From contig NC_049994.1 in NCBI RefSeq assembly GCF_000003815.2, positions 17,557,738 through 17,621,737 of the forward strand: 64,000 nt of DNA. Reading direction: 5' to 3'. The DNA comes from Branchiostoma floridae. Taxonomy: Eukaryota; Chordata; Leptocardii; Amphioxiformes; Branchiostomatidae. The translations under genes were made by a program, and so were the position numbers. The notes under the pieces were generated by a model. The model saw only the letters and a list, made by a program, of their open reading frames with translations, made no database searches and was not told the origin of the DNA. Within the stretch, counting starts at the first letter, position 1. Every line of letters starts with the position of its first letter. Below are positions 48,301-58,251 of this stretch, in pieces.

Positions 48301-51300
48301 GACTTCATATAAATGAGAACTAATGTAAGACTGGATTGTTAAGCTGATTCCTTATCCTTGATGTTGTCTTGTTTACAGAGTTGCGAGGAAACAAGGTAGA
48401 CGGTAAACAACTCTCGCGGTCGCTTTCGGGCTCGCTACCATGCACGCCAAAACCGAACACAGCGGACAGCAACCGCCTCTGTCGGACGGACGCGCGGAAG
48501 AAGCGAGCGGCGGCCCAGCTCGCGATCGGTGAGTGTGAGTGACATTTCATGTTCCTTTTCCTTAGGAAGTAAAGTTAAGTCATCTATCGATGTACATGCC
48601 ACAGTGTAGACTGTTTCCTATATGTAAGCACCATTTGAGTTTGGATTGGAGTTTGTCCTAGGACATATTCCGATTACAATCTGTACTAGTAGAATTGCCG
48701 ATTATCGTAGGACAGATCTCGATCGCAGTGTGTCCTAGGACAAACTCTGATAGCGATCTGTCATAGGACAATCAGCGATTGTTCTGAATCGCAGTCTCTA
48801 CTGTGACATACATGTAAAAATACTTCTAGCTACCCCCTTGGAAATCAACCTTTGAAAGTTGAAGGGGCTATCCAGTCATCTTGAAGTGAAGTAAATAAAT
48901 CTTGATTCAACCCTTTTTGATAACTGCAGAGTTACTCAGTTTCTGCTTTTGAAACTAATTGAAGCTGCCACACAAGTGCACAGTGCACTCAGTGCAAAAT
49001 GCACTAGCGATCATAAACTATATGATTCCATTGTCTACAACTTCTGATTATTGCAATACAAGCATGCCAGTTAGCTGGAATATAAACCCAACCCAATGTG
49101 CATGTAAAAATGGTATTTCCACGAAATGACTTCCTTTAAAGACCATTTTCCTTACAATTTGAAATCTACACTGAATTAAGATATATGTTTTTTTATTAAT
49201 TACAAGCCTTAAATTGTATGAATGTGAACTCAAGGTAAATAAGATGTGTCTTGAAAGTTGAATATTAAAGATTGATTGATCGATTGATTGTAAAGAAGAT
49301 TGGCTCGAAAGGGTGATTTTAAGAATGTCCTTGTTTTCTCCTGTTAACAGCTGCCTTCAGCAAGAAGAACCGGTTGCGGAACCGGAGCCTGTCGCTTACG
49401 CATGTGTCGGGGCGTGACCGGGGTTTCCACGCCACGCCCTCCCCAACCAGCTCGGACTCTCCCAACACCCCCCTGTCCTTGTCGTGTCCAGCCAACTCCC
49501 TACAGGTACGTGTGGAAAAACATGGTGGTAGGAAACAAAGTAGTGTACATTTCTCTGTAACATTATAGTCTGTTGTTCCCCGTCTTGCCTGGGTTAGAAG
49601 TGTTCGCACCAGGGCTTTAGCCAGCTCGAAATTTTTTTCCGTCAGCCAATTACAATCGTCGCGAAAACCGCGAAAATTAATTAGAAGGACTGAACTGAGA
49701 CCTTGAAAAACGGGTTTTAATGAGATTTTCGTATGCGAAAGGGTGCCGACACACATTGTCAACAATCATAACAATAGCAAAACAAACAGTGTGTGGCTTT
49801 TACGGCCGTGGACGGCGTCCCCAAGCCGCCTGTAGCTTCCACCAAGGATTTTTGTCCGTCAAGGTTGACGGATTAGTTTTAGAATTTTTCCGTCAGATGC
49901 AGCAAATTTCCGTCAATTGACGGAAAAACGGACGCTGGCTAGAGCCCTGGTTCGCACGTAGATTCCATGTCAGACAAACCAACTACCTCTGTTCTTTGTT
50001 TTGATGCTGTGTAGGTTGCGGACGTTAGTCATTCCTTACCGGGGCTCAGAATACACTTTTGGGTCAACTTGTACTCACACTGTCAATCCAACTTTAACAT
50101 CATTGAAAAGTAGAATTTGCATATTGCAACTTACAGTTTCAGCCATTTCCTTTTTAGAACGAAGTCATTTTAAGAAATTAAAAGTGTCTTTTTTGATAGG
50201 CTTGCTGAATCCGTATTTATTCACAATGTGGGGAAAACACTGGTTTCCGTTTTCCTACTGATCATAGTAAACTGTAACCTTACATGCAGCTCCCCCTGTC
50301 CTCCATGTTGTGTACTGCATGCATGATTGTACTGTAGTGTTTTGTAAGTCTGTGTTTCTGTATCTAGAAGTGTTGTTTGTCTGAGATTCTCATGCGTTAC
50401 TTTATACCTGGTCTTTGTGATCTTCCTTTTTTTCTCATCAGAAATTGTTCATGTCTTTTCTTTCTGTTCCATGTCTGTCTCCCTTGTTGCTAACTCAGGA
50501 TAAGGTTGGTGGTAGTTTCATGTTTCCCCCAAAACACCATCTCTCAAAATTCCACCTTGTACCCCAAAACCGACACATTAAAAATTACAGCGATCTACAT
50601 TCAGCGTCAGTAATCGCTGGGGCATTTAAATCTCAGATATCCAGGTGTTTAAGACCTTTTTTGAAAAGGCCTTGGTAAGACTTTTTTCAATTGTCTTAAG
50701 GCCACACCAATTTAATTTCTTGGTTCACGGATTCGCTCGCTCCTATTTTTTGGAAAAAAAAATAAAAATAAAAATTACTACTCAGCAAATGTTTACCATT
50801 TATGAAACCATTCACCAACTTTCTGGTATAGCAAATTGGCCTTTATATTATAAGCTCCTTAAAGTGAGGGTACAGGTGCTGTTACTGTACAATAATAGTG
50901 TTTTTGCACTTTTTTCAAGCTGAAAACTTTTTTCTTTATGTTTTGGATTAGACGTTACCTTTACCCCAACCATTTTACAATTTTTATTTTTATTTCGCCC
51001 TCTCGCTCCATAATTTTTATGAAAAAATCCGTGAACCAAGAAATTAAATTGGTGTGGCCTAAGGTACTCGGTGGAATTCTGAGATTTGACGTTAATCTAT
51101 CCAAATTCTGTCTTGTTATTATCTTGCCACAGTATATTTGGGATATATCTTCAACAGGCAAACAGTTCAGAAAACATTTAACCTGAGGCTACTTGTATTT
51201 CTTGTCACACTTCTGTTTCAAAATGTACTTTTTTTTTTGTTTGCAAATGTTTGTAGGTGTATAACAGAAGAGCCATGAAAGTTAACATGACTAGTAAAAC

Positions 51301-54300
51301 TTCCTAGCATGAACTTACAATTCTTAAAAAACAGATGGTTTGAGTGAAAATGCGCCAACTGATTTATATTATCTAAACAAAAAACAAAACCTTTGTATTT
51401 TCTTACTGCACATTTTCTTAACTCTCCCCTATTTGTTATAGCCTGGGTACCATCCGGAAAGTAGTTCGCTCAGGCGTTCATTATATACTACGTGCAGTCG
51501 CTTATAGCTCTGAGATTCATTATACACTATATACAGTCGCTTCTCTGTGTTTCCGTCTGGGAACGCGGACCATCTTAACGTCTGGAATCGTCCAAATTTT
51601 GGAAGCAGGCGCTGATTGGTCCCTACACATGAGCAAATTATGGAATGGGTTCAAGCGATCGTTCGAACAGGCGTTCCAATACCGGACAAGCCCTCTGTCC
51701 TCACGTGGGAGGCCTGTTGTCATCGAACGAACGCTCTAGAACCCATTCCGTGCTTCGCTCATTAACTGACGTAACCACCAAACAATTTGAATGTGCAAGT
51801 CTCCAGACGGATAGCAGAAGCGAACATAGGAGCGAATTACTATCCGGATGGTACCCAGGCTATATTTGTTATTCATCTGCGCAAGAAACTTGAAGCTTAA
51901 ACTTTATTATTCTTTCCTTTCTGTCTCCAGGCTGTGCTGAATAAGAAGCGCCAGGGTCACAGTGCGTTTGACATTAACAACATCGTCATCCCGTATTCCA
52001 TGGCGTCAACAACCCGCGTCGAGAGGCTCAAATACAAGGAGATTCTCACGCCAAAGTACGTTGTCATTTTCTAATATCAGGACTCTAGCTAGGATTTTAT
52101 TTTAGCGTAATGGCAATGACAAGGTAGACAGCAACCAATCAGGGATGGTGTAGAAGACTAACTTAATTTTTCACTTTAGACAAGTATACATAAAGCTGGA
52201 GTCTTTTTTTTTTTGTATGTAAAACTGTTCTGTATCCAGTATGTTTAAAGTCTTGGAGTAAAGGAAAAAGTGTGTAATGCCAAAAGACAGTTATACCAGC
52301 TATATAGATACAGATGCCAAAGCTCTTGTGTTGTACCAAAGGGCAGCTGTACTGGCTATACAGATACAGCTCACCTAAAGAAGCTGGTGTGTTGTTCAGA
52401 AGGGAGGTTATATCTGCTATACAAATACAGATATAAGACATAGGCACTCAAAATCCGTTTGTCGGATACAGGTAATGCTACAAAAGTGTAAGATACGGGT
52501 TAGTAAACCAAGAAACACAGTATAGTGTCCCAAGTCACAGCCCAAGGGCCATCCCCCCCCCCCATCCTCATCTGCGAATCAACTCGTTTATTTTGTTTTG
52601 TTTTGTTTATGATAGACCTACAGGTGAGATAACTGAGGTACGTCAATACAGGTGATGTAACTCAGGTGTGTCAGTACAGGTGATGTAACTCAGGTGTGTA
52701 AGCACAGGTGATGTAACTCAGGTGTGTCAGTACAGGTGAGATAACTCAGGTGTTGTTCCTCACAGGTGGAGAAAGGTAGGCAAGGCTGTGAAGGAGGAGC
52801 CTGAGACACCTGAGAAGGAGACACCTGTGGTACCCAACGGGACAGCTGAACCTGAGGAACAGGGAGAGCAGGAGGAGGAGGAAGAGGAGGAGGTAAGATT
52901 CCTTATTTCAAACTTTTTTTCACATTTTTGCAAAAATGCAGAATGTTTCCCTCTAGCCTTGTGTCAAGGTACTCGGATGCAATACTATACCAATAGGTTC
53001 ACATCAAAGCAGTGTATGTGAGTGATTCCTTTTTTTTAACTTTTTTTTCACATTTTTACAAAAATGCAGAATGTTTCCCTCTACCCTTGTGTCAAGGTAC
53101 TCACATGCAATGCTATACCATTAGCTTTGCCCCAAAGTAGCGCATGCTAGTGCGCTTGCCTGAAACAAGCTAGATTAGGCTAAATTCATATTCTACTTTC
53201 TGTAACTGTTGGTTCTATTTTAGGTAAAAAATGAAAGCCAATTCTTTGGTTCATAGATACATGTACTTGGGAAAAGCTCAAGATGAAAAAAAAGAGAGAG
53301 CTGTGAGAACTTGCCTCATTCTCAAAAATTTTGTTAACCAAGGTGCAAACTTTTTCCTCATAACTTCTCTTTCAAACAAGGCCATGTTAATTCATTTCTT
53401 TGGTTATTTTATGTTTTGCAAGAGAATCAAAAGGAAACAAGAAAGCTGGGTGTCAAATTTTAAATTTGGCTGTATTCACTCCCTGAAATTTTGTGTACCA
53501 ATGTGTACAGACTTCCATTCACTCTTTTTCATGTCTGTGTCAAGTTTAGAGCCTATCTCCTGATTACACTATCTCCTGACTTTCCAGCAAACATCTTGGA
53601 AGCAACTAGTTAAATTAGTTACATAGTCTTACTTGGTTAAAGTTACTATTGAGAAGTAAGCAAGTTTTTTTCTGACGTTCTGGTTTGATTTTTTCACCCA
53701 CAGATCGAGGACCTTTCCGAGGAGCTCATCTGCATTCGTCACAACAAGTGCGAGCATGCGGAAAAGCAGCGCTTCCTGGCCTTCGTCACCCACAAGAGCC
53801 GGTCTCGCTCCAACCGCACCAACAGCGGCACCCCGGAACCCGCCTCTCCGGACGTCAACCTCGAGTCGTCCATGGGGACTCCCCTCAGCCTCAACATCCC
53901 CTCCCCGCTTACCCCCGTGTCGAAGGACAGCCCGATCAGCCCGGCCAACGTCACGCGACAGAACTCCAAAGGGCGGCGAAGCTCGACCGAGGAAGGGCCG
54001 CGGTCGGCCACGCCGTCTATCGAAGACTTCGGCGGCTGGCTGGACCCGTGGCCGCGGCGAAAGTTCCCGCTAAACGAAGACGAGTACAACTTCCTGATCA
54101 GTCCAATGGCGCCACATCCACCACCGCCGCCCGCCGCGCTCAGGCCGACAACAACAACGGTCACTCGCACGGAGACACCGCTACCGGATGGCGAACAGGC
54201 CGCCCTGACGTTACCGGCGATGGCTGCGGCACCGCTGAACGCAGACACGCCCCCAGCAGAGGTCATGATGGACACCGACGATAGTGAGGACGACCCTGAA

Positions 54301-54396
54301 GATCCGAACGATCCGGAATGGACGATCGTTTCTCCCGCTCGAGCGAGAGTCAACACCACACGACCATCCATAGTACTGAGGCTTGCAAAAAGGTGA
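30335..54396 (+). CDS. KANSL1: KAT8 regulatory NSL complex subunit 1
   Basis: Scaffold of the nuclear NSL histone H4 acetyltransferase complex. Coding exons: 30335-31608, 42743-43581, 46307-46397, 47234-47355, 48379-48528, 49351-49505, 51931-52055, 52766-52892, 53704-54396. All are GT-AG with consistent phases, 1191 residues (human 1105). It starts [11 protein letters not shown], nearly the human start; a longer reading upstream lacks an ATG. In order: a low-complexity Ser/Asn region, [35 protein letters not shown] with [13 protein letters not shown] (coiled-coil type), the WDR5-binding-type CARTRPVRS, a cysteine cluster [28 protein letters not shown], an [21 protein letters not shown] stretch (first 20 residues typical of the PEHE region), [10 protein letters not shown], an acidic run, [17 protein letters not shown] and [14 protein letters not shown]. 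The PEHE domain binds KAT8/MOF in the family. Intron 1 is 11.1 kb and holds a transposon. Confidence 0.95.
31609..36038. other. KANSL1 intron 1, left part
   Basis: AT-rich, with no exon-like open frame, no tRNA and no long repeat seen. Scattered short open frames lack any family resemblance. Confidence 0.6.
36806..36967 (+). pseudogene. THAP-type zinc finger fragment in the long-TIR element
   Basis: After a TTTTTTTAG acceptor-like site, an open frame of 53 codons ends at TAG 36965. It reads [20 protein letters not shown], then FFKIPP. The CxxxxC spacing followed by FF[KR][FI]P is the start of a C2CH THAP DNA-binding domain. The downstream AVPxxxW and histidine part is missing, so it is a fragment or the first exon of a spliced gene. 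The first cysteines lie within the TIR. Confidence 0.65.
37200..37661 (+). pseudogene. YqaJ-like nuclease C-terminal fragment
   Basis: The open frame reads [42 protein letters not shown] and AILPELF. QVQG, the aspartate-containing DFV strand and the ERI...W...PKL helix are the C-terminal signature of YqaJ/lambda-exonuclease-type nucleases found in many animal THAP/YqaJ proteins. The N-terminal catalytic half is absent. A GT at 37428 may be a donor ending the exon. I infer an internally deleted element. Confidence 0.6.
38717..42060. other. KANSL1 intron 1, right part
   Basis: No exon seen. 40868-40972 is a CA/CATA-rich simple repeat. Otherwise AT-rich unique-looking sequence. Confidence 0.6.
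42061..42393. mobile_element. CAGGGCT-ended element, motif GTGCAGGTA
   Basis: Ends CAGGGCTTGAAATACC and GATTTCGAGCCCTG are inverted. The motif GTGCAGGTAA or its inverse TTACCTGCAC recurs near both ends. Shares the internal scaffold GGAGCTGTGC with 56091-56435. Both flanks carry ATGTT, possibly a shortened 8-bp duplication. It sits 350 bases before KANSL1 coding exon 2. Confidence 0.8.
43582..44930. other. KANSL1 intron 2, left part
   Basis: No exon, RNA gene or inverted-repeat element recognised. AT-rich. Confidence 0.5.
44935..45795. repeat. About 162-bp tandem repeat in KANSL1 intron 2
   Basis: Five clear units plus a diverged first one share TGCCCTTGTATTAAAACCAA, ATGACCTGAAATTTGGTACA, GACATATGACCACAG and CATTTTTGACTAAAAATGTA. 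Units differ by 10-20 percent by eye. No coding sense is maintained. Confidence 0.93.
46874..47202. mobile_element. Decayed CAGGGCT-type element, motif GGTTGCAC
   Basis: CAGCGTGCAAAATACCC and AAGTATTTTGTACACTG are worn versions of the family ends. The interior repeats CAGGTTGCACAGGGTGCAAC-type motifs and aligns with 47372-47720. Both flanks carry GGTTG. It lies just upstream of KANSL1 exon 4. Confidence 0.7.
47372..47720. mobile_element. CAGGGCT-ended element, motif GGTTGC
   Basis: It starts CAGGGCTCGAAATACCCAC and ends AGTATTTCGGGCACTG. Motifs GCAACCT and AGGTTGC recur at least eight times. GGGACAG occurs at both flanks. It lies 17 bases downstream of the KANSL1 exon 4 donor, so with 46874-47202 it brackets that exon. 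Confidence 0.78.
48012..48036 (+). repeat. Copy of KANSL1 exon 4 donor boundary
   Basis: GTCACTCCTTACTACTGCAA/GTAAGTTA repeats exon 4's end CTCCTCACTACTGCAA/GTAAGTAT about 670 bases downstream. Confidence 0.7.
48649..48747. repeat. Inverted repeat, 17-bp perfect arms
   Basis: GAGTTTGTCCTAGGACA at 48649 recurs inverted, ending at 48747. Further GTCCTAGGACA and CGATCTGT pieces follow. It could be a very small MITE; no target duplication was identified. Confidence 0.6.
49610..49949. mobile_element. Non-autonomous hAT-like element, copy 2
   Basis: Same family and orientation as 2906-3225, over 95 percent identical by eye plus a 17-base insertion. It is flanked by a perfect 8-bp duplication GTTCGCAC (49602-49609, 49950-49957). 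It sits 105 bases after the KANSL1 exon 6 donor. Confidence 0.93.
50700..51059. mobile_element. 360-bp Harbinger-like MITE
   Basis: Perfect inverted ends of about 34 bases start GGCCACACCAATTTAATTTC and are flanked by TAA on both sides (50697-50699, 51060-51062). A three-base TWA duplication with GG-starting TIRs fits PIF/Harbinger. No coding sequence. In KANSL1 intron 6. Confidence 0.85.
51439..51862. mobile_element. 424-bp TIR element with 9-bp TSD
   Basis: Ends TAGCCTGGGTACCATCCGGA are perfectly inverted, with weaker inverted similarity inward. A perfect 9-bp duplication TATTTGTTA flanks it (51430-51438, 51863-51871). A worn relative lies near 56552-56690 (CCTGGGCACCATTCGGAAAG). In KANSL1 intron 6, 70 bases before exon 7. 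Confidence 0.9.
52285..52440. repeat. Minisatellite block (GCTATATAGATACAG family)
   Basis: Three units of about 50 bases contain TACCAGCTATATAGATACAG or AAGCTGGTGTGTTGTTCAGA. Related to 12010-12115 and 59515-59800. Confidence 0.8.
52630..52765. repeat. About 27-bp minisatellite abutting KANSL1 exon 8 acceptor
   Basis: Five units of ACAGGTGATGTAACTCAGGT type run directly into the TCACAG acceptor, so several similar ACAGGTG sites precede the real splice site. Confidence 0.9.
52893..53140. repeat. Duplicated intron start after KANSL1 exon 8
   Basis: The first about 120 intron bases are repeated from about 53022. Both halves share CAAAAATGCAGAATGTTTCC and CTTGTGTCAAGGTACTC. The second unit begins GTGAGTGATTCC where the first has GTAAGATTCC. 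Confidence 0.88.
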
Positions 54397-55670
54397 TATC
54401 GCAAAAAAAAAAAAATGACAAGAAGAAGAAATGGAAGAAATCGGTGTTTGCAGTAGTAGGGTTCTTTGTACATTATATCAAATGTAATTCATCCCACAGC
54501 ATTGAATAGTCAGGCTTTCCCTGTAAACTAGTTCTTCATTTTGTCAGGATTTAAGAAAGTAAAAAAAAAACTGGGGAGGGAATCTAATGTACACACGGTG
54601 GAGAAGTAGACGATACATTGTATAAATGTAAATACATGGTGATTTCTAGTGGGTTTTGTAATTTACTTCTGACGGTGAATGTGCCCCCCTCCCCACCTTA
54701 CCACAGCGTGTACATGTGTTCAACAGAGAAATATCCAGCATGTTTGTTTTTTCAAAGAGTATCAAAAGAATTATACCAGATGAGCAGTAGAGAAATATAT
54801 GATAATTTGCTGAGGCGTTGGTGTTGATGTACTATGAGGAAAGAGATACTGTTGTGTATCTTACTGTGGGTTTGTGTGACGTATTTGGTACTTGTGAGTG
54901 ACTCAAGCACACCTGTAGCTCAGCGGCGCCCTCTAGCTGCAGCTTTCTTCCTTGCAGTTGCTGTAACAGTGCTCAAGACACCGAATATTCCAAGCAAAAC
55001 TGTAGTAGAAGCGTAAGTTTTAGCGTACGAGAAAAAATCAATTGCTTATGCCTCTGTGTCGCTGACTGGAAGTTATTTTTTCTACCTGTAAAAAAAAAAA
55101 AAGAAAGAAACAAGGGGAAAATAATTGATATGAATGTTCTGGATTCGTGTGGCTCCTTGAGATGCAGTAAACTGTTTTAGGTAGACTGTTTGCTGTCTTT
55201 CCACAGAGCAGGAAAGAGCATACGCCCCTCTTCCAGCTAACATTATAGCGCAACAAGATGTCTTTGTTCTAGACGATGTTCTTGATGCTTATTATACATA
55301 CATTGATTCTCTAAAAGCACGTTCATCCAGACGAAAAGCCTTGTACAAAGTTGTGTATGAACAGAAAGAAGCTGTACATAATACTTTTCTTCCCGTTCTC
55401 CGAGTAGATTTATCGACGTAGACTCTTGTTTTTTTTTGTGTAATGCATTTTCACCTCTTTTGTTCCTGTTCATATTGATTCTTGTGGTGTAAAAAAAAAG
55501 AAGTGCGTTTTTTGGCGACACCTCGCAAGTGGAGCCATGAATGTCTTGACCAGCTGTAGTGGTATGAGTTGTAAATCTGGGATGTTGGAGCACACTAATC
55601 ACTCTCCAGTCAGGACTGCCTTTTCTGGATCATGTTTATAGCACATAGTGCTTTATTAAAAAGATGCCAG
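54397..55670 (+). other. KANSL1 3' UTR
   Basis: No further coding sequence. It begins with an A-rich tract and has several poly-A/T runs. A likely poly(A) signal ATTAAA lies at 55655-55660. The true end is not determined. Confidence 0.5.
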
Positions 55671-56090
55671 GATCAACTGGTGATGAAAAAATCTCCCTTA
55701 ACTTCTGTCGTCGTTGTGTTTTCCTTCTGCTATGATGGACCTACGTAAGGTTAAACTAGATATGTGGATGACATCTGTATGTAACATTACAGTTTGACCA
55801 GTTTTCTCAAAAAGAGACAAGGTGTCTTGCTCCCTTATTGACTGGTAAACAGCCGACTTGAAATAATCACAGAGTGGCATAATTTCAGAATATTTCAGAG
55901 CCTTTTTGGGGCTTGCTTTTAAAAATATGATGTCATCTACAATATGTTTTATATCCTTGGAAGGAAAGGCAGAATTGCTAATTCTATCCTGGGGGTTAAG
56001 AAAACTCAGATTATGACAGGGATCTTTTAGAATTTTCTTAGTGCAGTCTAGTGAGAAAGGTAACGTTACTAGTTTCCATGTAACGTTACT

Positions 56091-56435
56091 CAGGGCTCGA
56101 AATATTGGGTGCAGGTGCACCCAAAATTGGAGCTGTGCACCCAAGTATTTTCTGTGGGTGCACCCAAATATCTTCTTACGTTTATGTATTTAATAAATTT
56201 AATTTTATACGTTTATGTATTTAATAGATATGTATTTATTTAAGATGTCAAAGTATACTAGTATACTTCATATTCTTGACATCTAAGTGTTAGAAAGATA
56301 ATATAAATGTCTGTCATGGTACTTGTTTTATTATTAGGTCATTACTTAAATTTAAGAGCTGCACCAAAAAAATTTGGGTGCACCCAATTTTTTAAGCTGG
56401 GTGCACCTAATCCTAAGAATGAATTTCGAGCCCTG
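56091..56435. mobile_element. CAGGGCT-ended element, motif GGGTGCACCC
   Basis: Ends CAGGGCTCGAAATATTGGG and GAATTTCGAGCCCTG are inverted. The palindromic motif GGGTGCACCCAA recurs about seven times. It shares GGAGCTGTGC spacing with 42061-42393. Left flank GTTACTCA overlaps the element start and right flank is ATTACTCA, consistent with an 8-bp duplication after loss of CA. Confidence 0.8.
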
Positions 56436-56950
56436 ATTACTCATAGAACCTCCTTAGTGTAAGTGACCTTACTGGAAGCAAAGTGTTAGGTTTATTCAGA
56501 TTTCTAAAGCACACCTGAACATTTCAGATTGTCAAATTTCCCTTCAATGAAACCTGGGCACCATTCGGAAAGAAGTCCGGTCCGGCGTTTATTTTACACT
56601 TATATAGCGTTACAAACGCTTCTATTCATAATACATTAACAGTCGCTTCTCTGCTGACGGTTAGCAGAAGCGAACAAAATGTAACATTACCTACCTACCT
56701 ACCTACCTAGTCCCTTGACCTCCAGGTCGTTGGGGGGGACAAGGTAGACATGAAGATCGAGATTTGCCTCCAGGTTCTTCTTTCCCTAGCCAGGGTTAGT
56801 CTCTCCTGTAGGCTGAGGCCCGTCCAGTCAGTGATGTTGTCCTGCCAAGCTTTGCGTTGACGTCCGCGACGACGCCCTCCCTCTACTGTTCCCTGTAGGA
56901 TTGTCTTGGCCAGGTTAGAACATTAGTTCTCCAAAAAGTACGATCAACTT

Positions 56951-57342
56951 TCAAATACAATTCACTCTACAACTGGGTAAAAACGGAGATTTACTTCGGA
57001 CGTTCAAGTGACATCCATCACTCTTCTTCTTTTGTAGTGACGTTCGCTGAAGGAGAGTGATGGATATGACTCGAAACGTCCGGAAATAAATCTCCGTTTT
57101 TATCCAGTTGTAGAGAGTTATACTCTCCAAGCAGAGGTTAGGCTCCGGCTGTTGTTTTTTTTTAAACCTTTTTTTAGTCGTTTTTATCGGGCTTCTATTT
57201 TGTATTTTACCTTGCTGTGTCAAAACCTTTGGCTGGCGTACTTAAAGAAAATTTACAAAATAGAAAGCCCGATGAAAACGACTAAAAAAAAACAGCCGGA
57301 GCCTAACCTCTGCTTGGAGAGTAGATAGTGAATTGTATTTGA
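56951..57342. mobile_element. Nested palindromic elements
   Basis: Outer arms TCAAATACAATTCACT and AGTGAATTGTATTTGA enclose two hairpin elements. One spans 56965-57115 (arms CTCTACAACTGG, AAAACGGAGATTTA, CGGACGTTC and their inverses). The other spans about 57123-57324 (arms CTCTCCAAGCAGAGGTTAGG, AGTCGTTTTTATCGGGCTTC and inverses). Probably one MITE inserted in or beside another. Confidence 0.8.
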
Positions 57343-58140
57343 ACATTGTCATTGTTTACTAGGCCTGGATGTCTACCAACCATCATAAATGTATCTAGGA
57401 TCAACTGAAATCCGATAACGATACCCATTCGCTGTAATGTTGCATTTTGTTACAGCGTTCTGTCGAACCGGGGTTCTGAAATTTGACACCGTCCCTATGT
57501 GCGTAAGTTGTTACATTTAGTTCAATGTCAAACACTACTGGTCCCAAACTAGAAATCTAAATAGTATTGCATTGGCACGTCATATAAACGTGAAACGCGC
57601 ATTGACCAGCTAGTAATAGGAAATCGGAAAAGGTTCTAACTGATGATTTTCATTCTTCCTTACTATATTTTCAGCAAAAAAATGGGGTTTGGGTCTCATG
57701 TACTTATATAAGAAGGGGAAATTATATTGAGTAAATCTGATTTCGAAGACAGTAAAAGAAATTCTCTGATATCTTAGTATCTTCAGACCCTGTTATATCG
57801 TTGACTGACAGTTTAGATGGTAGTTTGCGCTGTGCGTGATATTGTTTACATTTTAGAATAACATTCGGTCGATCTTGACTCGAAGTGGGTCACTCGAGGT
57901 CAATGAATCAAGGTTCATTCAGGGTCAATTCCGGAACAGCCCATCTTTGGGATTCTGTAAATCAATCTATTGTCAAATTGACTTGGAATCCTTTCGCAAT
58001 AATACTCGAATTTGGATTGTTTAACTTTAAAGAATGGCTTTGCGTTATCCGTAATGAGTAAAATATAAGATTATTGTGACAAACGATATTTTTGTCCCCC
58101 ACAAATGGCACGTTCTTCAGGATTAAATTTCGCGGGGTTT
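57343..58140. other. Intergenic DNA upstream of the zinc-protein gene
   Basis: No gene or repeat recognised. Confidence 0.5.
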
Positions 58141-58143
58141 GTG

Positions 58144-58250
58144 GTGACGTCATAACGTCGCCTTTCGAAGCTCTTCCAAGGGAAAGAGGCGCCATATTGC
58201 TGAAGTGAGAGGGAGAACCACTCCTTTCTACAACTTTCCACCATTCAAAC
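58144..58250 (+). promoter_or_regulatory. Promoter and non-coding first exon of the 3CxxC gene
   Basis: A full CRE palindrome TGACGTCA (58144-58151) is followed by GCGCCATATTG (about 58189), which resembles a YY1 site as seen at TATA-less starts. A 5' UTR exon probably ends with the donor CAAACAG/GTAAAT at 58251; the next exon opens after TTTTCAG at 60048. Confidence 0.6.
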
Positions 58251-58251
58251 A

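Noticed and set aside
53685..54284. Alternative-frame 199-codon and opposite-strand 244-codon frames
   Set aside because: Shadows of the GC-rich last KANSL1 exon, whose own frame matches the PEHE family.
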